Assembly: GCA_947071955.1 (NCBI GenBank)
Contig: CAMTGL010000021.1
Coordinates: 1 to 15,137 of the forward strand
Direction: 5' to 3'
DNA from: an uncultured Plesiomonas sp.
GTDB lineage: Bacteria; Pseudomonadota; Gammaproteobacteria; Enterobacterales; CAMTGL01
Length of the DNA stretch: 15,137 nucleotides
The number at the start of each line of letters is the position of its first letter. The first letter of the stretch is position 1. The position numbers and the translations under genes were made by a program. Positions 7,745 to 12,772 of this stretch are shown in pieces. The notes below the pieces were generated by a model that ran no database searches, was not told the origin of the DNA, and saw only the letters and a program-made list of their open reading frames with translations.

Positions 7745-7871
7745 GGGATTACCGGGGTCTCCCCCGGGCATTCCCTGACCGATATTCTCGGTCTCGGGAT
7801 ACCAGACCATCGCATCTACGCCTACAGGGTGATGAAAACAGATGTTCATCGTAATTAGGCGACTGGTATCC
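7745..7871. repeat. Cluster of three nested or tandem hairpins between glmY and glrK
   Basis: There are three inverted-repeat units. Unit 1 has a perfect CCGGGG-TCTC-CCCCGG (7752-7767), flanked by GGGA (7745-7748) and TCCC (7772-7775). Unit 2 is GACCGA-TATTC-TCGGTC (7777-7793). Unit 3 is a larger nested hairpin with arms GGATACCAG (7797-7805)/CTGGTATCC (7863-7871), then CGCCTA (7819-7824)/TAGGCG (7856-7861), then GATGAA (7831-7836)/TTCATC (7845-7850). No T-run follows on either strand, so these are not plain terminators. No convincing reading frame crosses them. They could be a structured leader of glrK, a processing region after GlmY, or a decayed repeat element. I do not recognise the family. 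Confidence 0.7.
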
Positions 7872-7882
7872 GGCTTCGCATT

Positions 7883-8073
7883 ACGTACCTGATGATAAAT
7901 CTTTGTTTATCGCAGTGGTACGTCGGGTGGTGTCTCACTCAACGTTTCGTCCGGTGGTAGATGAAGTTTACACTCTCATCAAAAGGTGGACGTTAGACAC
8001 CATTACTCTTGTAACTGCATCATCCTAAAGTTTATGAAGCTAGGCTATCATAAGAGGGCGGATGAGCGTTTAC
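7883..8073 (-). ncRNA. glmY: Small RNA GlmY
   Basis: GlmY binds the adaptor RapZ and thereby spares its homolog GlmZ from RNase E, which raises glmS expression. The minus strand from 8073 reads GTAAACGCTCATCCGCCCTC, then TTATGATAGCC. This resembles the 5' ends of E. coli GlmZ and GlmY as I recall them, and AACGTTGAGTGAGACACC matches their conserved 3' arm. Stem-loop 1 pairs UCAUCC/GGAUGA and UUAUGA/UCAUAA. Stem-loop 2 pairs GGUGUCUAACGUCC with GGAC-GAA-ACGU(U)-GAGUG-AGACACC, leaving side bulges on the 3' arm, and carries an inner GAUGA/UCAUC. Stem-loop 3 pairs ACGUACC/GGUACGU and GAUAAA/UUUAUC (7883-7923). Stopping after stem-loop 2 gives about 145 nt, near the processed E. coli form; stopping after stem-loop 3 gives about 191 nt, near the full-length form. 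The 3' end is uncertain because no U-tract follows. Position before glrK favours GlmY over GlmZ. Confidence 0.88.
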
Positions 8074-8084
8074 ACAAAACATAT

Positions 8085-8100
8085 TGCACTTGCTATGCCA
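8085..8100 (-). promoter_or_regulatory. Sigma54 (-24/-12) promoter of glmY
   Basis: The minus strand reads TGGCATAGCAAGTGCA, against the consensus TGGCAYRNNNNTTGCW. The invariant GG (8099-8098) and GC (8087-8086) are separated by exactly ten bases. With C8086 as -12, transcription starts at 8074 or 8073, precisely where the GlmY-like sequence begins. In E. coli a sigma70 promoter overlaps this one. Here TATGTT (8084-8079) is only a weak -10 candidate with a poor -35. Confidence 0.88.
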
Positions 8101-8217
8101 ACTTTGCAGGTAAATTATTAAACCATTGTTTTTAATGTGCTTTTATTTTAAATGATTACTTTCATCACTGCGGGTAAGCAGCCGTATTGCAATACAGTCT
8201 GATTTTCCTCACAGAAC

Positions 8218-8235
8218 TGTCTCCATATCACAACA
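8218..8235. promoter_or_regulatory. Possible third, degenerate GlrR operator
   Basis: TGTC-N10-AACA differs from the GlrR operator TGTC-N10-GACA at one position. Its centre is 63 bases from the centre of the perfect site at 8281-8298, about six helical turns, so it would lie on the same face of the DNA. Support is spacing and similarity only. Confidence 0.4.
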
Positions 8236-8265
8236 CTCTTATGAGATAATTAAGTTAACATTAAA

Positions 8266-8278
8266 AATCAATACCTTA
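8266..8278 (+). promoter_or_regulatory. IHF binding site upstream of glmY
   Basis: AATCAATACCTTA matches the IHF consensus WATCAANNNNTTR at every defined position and follows a short A-tract (8263-8267). It lies about 193-205 bases upstream of the glmY start, next to the GlrR operators. It could bend the DNA so that GlrR reaches the sigma54 polymerase. IHF dependence of glmY is established in E. coli. Confidence 0.7.
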
Positions 8279-8280
8279 CG

Positions 8281-8298
8281 TGTCATCTTTTAGCGACA
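8281..8298. promoter_or_regulatory. GlrR operator (perfect TGTC-N10-GACA)
   Basis: TGTCATCTTTTAGCGACA fits the GlrR binding consensus TGTCN10GACA exactly. It lies about 208-225 bases upstream of the glmY start, at the distance of an enhancer for a sigma54 activator. A second perfect copy begins 32 bases further on. Confidence 0.85.
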
Positions 8299-8312
8299 CT
8301 GTTATTGGCTTT

Positions 8313-8330
8313 TGTCTGCCTTTTACGACA
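8313..8330. promoter_or_regulatory. GlrR operator (perfect TGTC-N10-GACA), distal copy
   Basis: TGTCTGCCTTTTACGACA matches the consensus exactly. Its centre is 32 bases (about three helical turns) from that of the 8281-8298 site, which would let GlrR dimers sit side by side on one face and build the AAA+ hexamer. Both sites share CTTTTA/CCTTTTA in the spacer, suggesting extra sequence preference or a duplicated unit. Confidence 0.85.
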
Positions 8331-8428
8331 AAAATAAAAAATTCTTTGTTTATCAATAAGAAAGGAAGTAATGATTTTGTCGTTCATTGCTATTTGAGGT
8401 ACAGCCCAAAGCCGATAAAGCTTATACA

Positions 8429-8520
8429 AGGGAAGAGAAAACCGTAAAAAGAAAGGCACAGCATTTAAAAGAAAAGAGATAAAGAGACCAAAGAAGAGAA
8501 AAAGAGAATAGGAAGACGAT
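8429..8520 (+). other. Purine-rich strand between the GlrR enhancer and grpE
   Basis: About 90 bases are almost entirely A and G on the plus strand, with repeated GAAAAGAGA, AAAGAGA and AAGAAGAG units. No frame of useful length, hairpin or promoter is visible. On the minus strand it gives a long CU-rich RNA just past the grpE terminator, which could act as backup termination or a spacer. The rest of 8331-8428 shows nothing I can assign. Confidence 0.5.
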
Positions 8521-8554
8521 ATAAAAACAAACGCCCGACAAGATTTATCGGGCG
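8521..8554 (-). terminator. Intrinsic terminator of grpE
   Basis: CGCCCGA (8532-8538) and TCGGGCG (8548-8554) form a GC-rich stem with a nine-base loop. Read leftward it is followed by TTTGTTTTTAT. It lies about 20 bases after the grpE stop and isolates the glmY enhancer from grpE transcription. Confidence 0.88.
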
Positions 8555-8575
8555 CTATTACGGGTATACCGGCTT

Positions 8576-9160
8576 TTAAGCCTGTGTATCTACCGCATTA
8601 CCGCGCGAGATCATCACCATTGCAGGGCGGATCAGACGGCCATTTAGGGTATAGCCTTTTTGCATCACCATCACCAGATGATTTGCCGGATACTCAGCAG
8701 ACTCAATCATGCCCATTGCCTGATGCACATCAGGGTTAAATGCAGAGCCAATTTCACCTACTGCCTCTACACCAAACTTGTTCATTGCGCTGTACAGTGA
8801 TTTCAGCGTCAGTTCAACACCTTCCATCATTGCTGTCAGCTCTGGATTTTGCTTGTCAGACAGTTCAACCGCACGCTCAAGGCTATCAATTACCGGTAGC
8901 AGCTCGTTGGCAAACTTTTCCAACGCAAACTTATGTGCTTTTTCAACATCCTGCTCGGTACGGCGGCGGATGTTATCCACTTCAGCACGCGCACGCAGCA
9001 TAGCATCACGCTCGTTGGTTTTTGCCGTTTCTAAGGCAGACTCCAGTTCGGCAATCCGCGCATCACGCGTATCAACCACTTGCTCTACCTCTTGCTCAGG
9101 CAGATCAACCTGTGGGTTTTCGGTGTTTTCAGTTTGGGTCTGATTCTCTTGTTGATTCAT
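8576..9160 (-). CDS. grpE: Nucleotide exchange factor GrpE
   Basis: GrpE is the homodimeric cochaperone that releases ADP from DnaK during protein folding and heat shock. From the ATG at 9160 the product is 194 residues (E. coli 197). A frame-matched ATG at 9181 would add seven residues, but GGAG sits seven bases before 9160, and MNQQENQTQTEN looks like a normal acidic, disordered start. Residues about 40-90 form the long paired helix (RDARIAELESALETAKTNER), with the conserved RRRTEQDVEKAHKFALEKFANELLPVIDSLERA core. The C-terminal beta domain (about 135-190) has FNPDVHQAMGMIES and MQKGYTLNGRLIRPAMVMIS, the DnaK-contacting wing. It is monocistronic with a sigma32 promoter and is divergent from nadK, as in E. 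coli. Confidence 0.96.
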   Translation of the reverse strand: MNQQENQTQTENTENPQVDLPEQEVEQVVDTRDARIAELESALETAKTNERDAMLRARAEVDNIRRRTEQDVEKAHKFALEKFANELLPVIDSLERAVELSDKQNPELTAMMEGVELTLKSLYSAMNKFGVEAVGEIGSAFNPDVHQAMGMIESAEYPANHLVMVMQKGYTLNGRLIRPAMVMISRGNAVDTQA

Positions 9161-9201
9161 AATGTCTCCGCGATTTAGCATTCTGGTCGCTAGTTAGCTT
9201 A

Positions 9202-9229
9202 TTATGGGGGCTAAAGCGGGTGATTCAAG
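9202..9229 (-). promoter_or_regulatory. Sigma32 heat-shock promoter of grpE
   Basis: The minus strand has CTTGAAT (9229-9223), a 13-base spacer and CCCCATAA (9209-9202), an almost perfect fit to CTTGAAA-N11-16-CCCCATNT. The predicted start is near 9194, giving a leader of about 35 bases. Heat-shock control of grpE by sigma32 is established in E. coli. Confidence 0.88.
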
Positions 9230-9286
9230 GGTAAAATCCGTTCTATCCATCACATCGCATCACTCCAGCATGATAAAGGCAATGCC

Positions 9287-10168
9287 ATGAATCAAGGATT
9301 TAATTGTATCGGTCTGGTCGGAAGGCCACGTCATCAGACGGGGCTTAGTACACATGAAGCCTTGTATCATTGGCTTACCGCACAAGGCTATGATGTCTTA
9401 CTCGAGCACCAGATTGCACAAGAGCTACAGATCCCGAATATCACCGGAGCCAGTTTAGCTGATATCGGTCAACAGGCTGACTTAGCAGTGGTGATTGGCG
9501 GAGATGGCAATATGCTCGGTGCGGCACGTATACTGGCGCGCTATGATGTTGCGATGATTGGCGTTAATCGTGGTAATTTGGGTTTTTTAACCGATCTTGA
9601 CCCCGACACAGCAAAAACACAACTGAGTGATGTGCTCGCCGGCCACTACATTACCGAAGATCGTTTCTTGCTTGAAGCACAGGTTTTTCATGGTGATCGG
9701 CCAAAACGCGCCAGTAGCGCCATTAATGAAGCCGTGATCCACCCCGGCAAAGTGGCGCACATGATCGAATTTGAAGTGTACATCGATAACCGCTTTGCAT
9801 TTGCCCAACGCTCTGATGGCCTGATTATCTCAACCCCTACCGGATCAACCGCTTACTCGCTGTCCGCCGGTGGCCCAATTTTAACGCCTAATCTTGATGC
9901 CATTACACTGGTGCCCATGTTTCCCCATACCCTCTCGGCACGGCCACTGGTAATCGACAGCAATAGCCATATTCGTCTGCGTTTTTCTGAAGGCACAAGT
10001 AGCCCGCTGGAAGTCAGCTGCGATAGCCAGATAGCGCTGCCAATCCAACAGGGAGATGAAGTTGTCATCAGCAAGAGCCCACATAAACTGCGGTTGATTC
10101 ATCCACAAGATTATAATTATTTTAATATCTTGAGTAATAAGCTCGGTTGGTCAAAAAAATTATTTTAA
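9287..10168 (+). CDS. nadK: NAD kinase
   Basis: NadK phosphorylates NAD+ to NADP+ with ATP in the cytosol and sets the NADP pool. The 293-residue product (E. coli 292) starts MNQGFNCIGLVGRPRHQTGL, with AAAGG seven bases before the ATG. The catalytic GGDG motif is at 71-74 (AVVIGGDGNMLGAARIL). The conserved NRGNLGFLTDLDP, NEAVIHPGKVAHMIEFEVYI, DGLIISTPTGSTAYSLSAGGPI and PMFPHTLSARPLVI blocks follow, ending LGWSKKLF as in E. coli. It is divergent from grpE by 126 bases and upstream of recN, with no terminator between, so some readthrough into recN is possible. Confidence 0.97.
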   Translation: MNQGFNCIGLVGRPRHQTGLSTHEALYHWLTAQGYDVLLEHQIAQELQIPNITGASLADIGQQADLAVVIGGDGNMLGAARILARYDVAMIGVNRGNLGFLTDLDPDTAKTQLSDVLAGHYITEDRFLLEAQVFHGDRPKRASSAINEAVIHPGKVAHMIEFEVYIDNRFAFAQRSDGLIISTPTGSTAYSLSAGGPILTPNLDAITLVPMFPHTLSARPLVIDSNSHIRLRFSEGTSSPLEVSCDSQIALPIQQGDEVVISKSPHKLRLIHPQDYNYFNILSNKLGWSKKLF

Positions 10169-10202
10169 ACCGATACCACACAGCACCGCCTCTGAATCTT
10201 TA

Positions 10203-10240
10203 CTGTATGTAAAAGCAGTATATACTGTTCACATATACAG
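10203..10240 (+). promoter_or_regulatory. recN promoter with two LexA (SOS) boxes
   Basis: Box 1, CTGT-ATGTAAAA-GCAG (10203-10218), has one mismatch to CTGT-N8-ACAG. Box 2, CTGT-TCACATAT-ACAG (10225-10240), is perfect and sits within TATACTGT...ATACAGGCA. The likely promoter is -35 TTTACT (10199-10204) and -10 TATACT (10221-10226) with a 16-base spacer. Box 1 therefore fills the spacer, and box 2 covers the -10 and start. Two LexA boxes arranged this way give tight repression and strong induction, as known for E. coli recN. Confidence 0.9.
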
Positions 10241-10268
10241 GCATGGATGTTTACACAGAGGCTGACCG

Positions 10269-11930
10269 ATGCTGGCACAACTGACCATCACCAACTTTGC
10301 CATTGTTCGTGAATTGGCAATCGACTTTCACCGCGGAATGACGACCGTCACCGGCGAGACAGGCGCAGGCAAATCTATTGCAATTGATGCCCTCGGCTTA
10401 TGCTTAGGCGATCGTGCAGAAGCGGCCATGGTGCGTACTGATGCGAAACGCGCTGAGGTCTCTGCCACCTTCTTGCTGCAAGGAAACCCAAGCGCCCGCC
10501 GCTGGTTGGAAGACAACCAGCTTGATGAAAGCGATGAGTGCATTTTACGGCGCGTGATCAGTGCCGACGGGCGTTCAAAAGCCTTTATTAATGGCACACC
10601 AGTGCCAGCCTCACAACTGCGTGAACTCGGCCATCAACTCATTCATATCCACGGGCAGCATGCCCACCAACGGTTGCTTAAATCAGAGTATCAACTTGCC
10701 CTGCTCGATGCCTATGCCGGTCACCACACTCTATTAGAAGATATGCGTAACGCCTACCAGTTATGGCGCGAGCAAAAAAATGCCCTCAAAGCGTTCGAGA
10801 AAAACAAGCTCGAACGTGAAGCGCGTTTACAACTGCTGCAATATCACGTCAAAGAGCTCGATGACTTCGGTTTAGCAGAGGATGAATTCTCTCAGATTGA
10901 TGATGAGTACAAGCGCTTGTCTAACAGTGGGGATCTGATCCAACGTAGTCAGGAGTCTTTACAGGTTCTCGATGAAGCCGATGAGGGTAACGTATTAAGT
11001 TTGCTGCGCCGCGCCCAACTGCGGGTCAATGAGTGCGCAGAGCTTGATGCCCGCATTGCACCGTTAACCCAAATGCTCGATGAAGCGACCATTCACATTC
11101 AGGAAGTGTGCACAGAGCTGCGCCAATACCTTGATTGTCTTGATTTAGAACCCGAACGCCTTCTCTATCTTGAACAGCGTATATCCAAAGCTATGCAGCT
11201 TGCCCGTAAGCACCATATCCACCCCGATGAACTGCCAACGTTACACCTTGAATACCACAATGAACTCGCCCTATTATTAGAACAAGAAGTTGATGGCGAT
11301 CATTTTGAACAGCGAGAACGCCAGTATTGGGCTCAAATGCTCGAATCGGCAGAGAAACTCAGCCAAAGTCGTCAACGGTATGCCGATGATCTAGCCCGTT
11401 TGATTACCCAAAGCATGGCTGAACTATCCATGGAAAATGGCCGTTTTTTCATTGAGATACACAGCAATGAGCAACGCCTAACACCACTTGGTTTTGATCA
11501 GATTGATTTTACGGTGACCACCAACCCTGGCCAGCCAGCACAACCGCTCGGTAAAGTCGCTTCTGGGGGGGAGTTATCGCGTATCTCACTGGCTATTCAA
11601 GTGATCACCGCGAAAAAAGTGGATACACCAAGCCTTATTTTTGATGAGGTGGATGTCGGTATCAGTGGGCCAACTGCTGCCGTTGTCGGAAAATTATTAC
11701 GGCAACTCGGGGAATCAACCCAAGTTTTGTGTGTCACACACTTACCACAAGTTGCAGGTTGCGGACATAACCACTATTTTGTGAGTAAATATACCGATGG
11801 GCAGATGACAGAAACCCATATGACACTGCTAAATCAAGACGACCGTTTAAACGAGCTTGCCCGTTTACTCGGTGGCAGCCAAATCACAGAGAACACGCTT
11901 GCCAACGCGCGCGAGCTGTTAGCAGCGTGA
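10269..11930 (+). CDS. recN: DNA repair protein RecN (SMC-like ATPase)
   Basis: RecN is an SOS-induced, SMC-like protein that acts with RecA in double-strand break repair. The product is 553 residues, the E. coli length, starting MLAQLTITNFAIVRELAIDF. Walker A GETGAGKS is at 29-36. A long coiled-coil middle (about 150-390, rich in Leu, Glu, Gln and Arg) follows. The C-terminal head has the ABC signature KVASGGELSRISLAIQVITA, Walker B SLIFDEVDVGISGPTA and the H-loop VLCVTHLPQVAGCGHNH. The last residues ARELLAA end in the LAA that makes E. coli RecN a ClpXP substrate, so rapid turnover after SOS is likely here too. AGAGG precedes the ATG by seven bases. It follows nadK and precedes bamE, the E. 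coli order. Confidence 0.97.
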   Translation: MLAQLTITNFAIVRELAIDFHRGMTTVTGETGAGKSIAIDALGLCLGDRAEAAMVRTDAKRAEVSATFLLQGNPSARRWLEDNQLDESDECILRRVISADGRSKAFINGTPVPASQLRELGHQLIHIHGQHAHQRLLKSEYQLALLDAYAGHHTLLEDMRNAYQLWREQKNALKAFEKNKLEREARLQLLQYHVKELDDFGLAEDEFSQIDDEYKRLSNSGDLIQRSQESLQVLDEADEGNVLSLLRRAQLRVNECAELDARIAPLTQMLDEATIHIQEVCTELRQYLDCLDLEPERLLYLEQRISKAMQLARKHHIHPDELPTLHLEYHNELALLLEQEVDGDHFEQRERQYWAQMLESAEKLSQSRQRYADDLARLITQSMAELSMENGRFFIEIHSNEQRLTPLGFDQIDFTVTTNPGQPAQPLGKVASGGELSRISLAIQVITAKKVDTPSLIFDEVDVGISGPTAAVVGKLLRQLGESTQVLCVTHLPQVAGCGHNHYFVSKYTDGQMTETHMTLLNQDDRLNELARLLGGSQITENTLANARELLAA

Positions 11931-11957
11931 TCCAGACACACGGATTACACATCTGTT

Positions 11958-11986
11958 TTTACTTTGGCGCGAGTGTTGATTATTAT
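11958..11986 (+). promoter_or_regulatory. Possible sigma70 promoter of bamE
   Basis: TTTACT (11958-11963), a 17-base spacer and TATTAT (11981-11986) resemble a moderate sigma70 promoter in the 91-base gap between recN and bamE. It would let bamE be expressed without SOS induction. The -35 element is only a partial match, so this is tentative. Confidence 0.4.
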
Positions 11987-12021
11987 CAGTAATAATTCGT
12001 TTACAGGAACACAGACTGACT

Positions 12022-12378
12022 ATGCGCTGTAAAACACTCACTGCGGCATGTTTACTGGTGATGCTCACCGCCGGATGCTCTACGGTAGAAAAAGTGGTTT
12101 ATCGAATTGATGTAGACCAGGGAAACTATCTAGAGCAAAAAAATGTCTCTCAGCTTCGGCAGGGAATGAACAAAGATCAAGTGCTGTACCTACTTGGAAC
12201 TCCGCTGCTAAATGATCCTTTCGGAAGTGATACTTGGTATTACATTTTCCGCCAGCAAAAAGGGCATGAAAACCCAACTCAGCAAACGCTGGTGTTAACC
12301 TTTGATACTCAAGGGCAACTGAGCAGCATTAAAAATCAAGAGAAGTTGCCAGAAGCGTTAGCTCAACAAGCGGGTTAA
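12022..12378 (+). CDS. bamE: Outer-membrane assembly lipoprotein BamE (SmpA)
   Basis: BamE is a lipoprotein of the BAM complex that inserts beta-barrel proteins into the outer membrane. The 118-residue product starts MRCKTLTAACLLVMLTAGCS, a lipoprotein signal with lipobox LTAGC and lipidated C19. The mature domain shows the SmpA/OmlA pattern: GNYLEQKNVSQLRQGMNKDQVLYLLGTPLLNDPF, then DTWYYIFRQQKGH and TLVLTFDTQGQL. The C terminus is polar. AGGA lies rather far (13 bases) before the ATG. It follows recN as in E. coli and ends at the terminator at 12404-12468. In E. coli the next genes are the convergent ratB-ratA pair. Here a restriction gene follows instead. Confidence 0.95.
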   Translation: MRCKTLTAACLLVMLTAGCSTVEKVVYRIDVDQGNYLEQKNVSQLRQGMNKDQVLYLLGTPLLNDPFGSDTWYYIFRQQKGHENPTQQTLVLTFDTQGQLSSIKNQEKLPEALAQQAG

Positions 12379-12403
12379 CTTCAGCTCTCAACAGCACATT
12401 TTC

Positions 12404-12468
12404 AATGCCTTTGTCACCACGCTACTCTGCGTATTTGCGAAGGCATTATTAAGCTTTTTTCGTTTTTT
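12404..12468 (+). terminator. Intrinsic terminator of bamE
   Basis: AATGCCTT (12404-12411) pairs with AAGGCATT (12440-12447), and the loop contains a small ACGC-TACTCT-GCGT hairpin. ATTAAGC then leads into TTTTTT-CG-TTTTTT. The T-run starts a few bases after the stem, but the two runs of six T make termination likely. It marks the end of the conserved core block before the restriction gene. Confidence 0.75.
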
Positions 12469-12772
12469 CACTGCATGACGCATGACCGGTTTAGTTCTCT
12501 GTTTTTACCGATTATGCTCGCTTACACACCATCCTCTCTGACTTTGCACTCCTAGACACTCAAGATGGCAACAAGTAACTAATGTTTCATGTAACACTTG
12601 ACGCTCTTGCAAGTTCTCGGTGGTAAACATGGTTTGGGTGAACGGGGCTGATGTTTATTTTTTAATAATACTTCAGATATGTTCCTGCTCAAATTTTGGG
12701 TTCATTACTCTCCCATACATCCCACATTCATGAGAACATTACCACTAGTTCTCTTTCAAACAGGAGTGCACG
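12469..12772. other. Gene-free spacer before hsdR
   Basis: This spacer of about 300 bases is AT-rich and holds no convincing gene or RNA. TTGACG (12598-12603) is a good -35, but no acceptable -10 lies at the right spacing. TTTATTTTTTAATAATACTT (12654-12673) could contain a -10, though without a good -35. An 8-bp palindrome CTTGCAAG occurs at 12607-12614. No att-like direct repeat is visible within the window. This spacer probably contains the left junction of the restriction island. Confidence 0.5.

Noticed and set aside
7752..7767. CCGGGG-TCTC-CCCCGG as the terminator of GlmY
   Set aside because: The stem is strong, but the following minus-strand bases (TAATCCCGTGTTTATTG) lack a proper U-tract, and it lies over 110 bases past stem-loop 3.
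7676..7858. 60-residue plus-strand open frame in the glmY-glrK gap
   Set aside because: It runs through the hairpin cluster, has no ribosome site and resembles no protein. The inverted repeats explain the sequence better.
8371..8397. Eight-codon frame MILSFIAI with AGGAAG upstream
   Set aside because: The ribosome site is good, but the peptide is tiny, has no downstream gene on that strand and no sign of conservation. A chance match in a purine-rich stretch is likelier.
9161..9181. Upstream in-frame ATG for grpE
   Set aside because: GGAG lies seven bases before the ATG at 9160, and the seven extra residues are not typical of GrpE.
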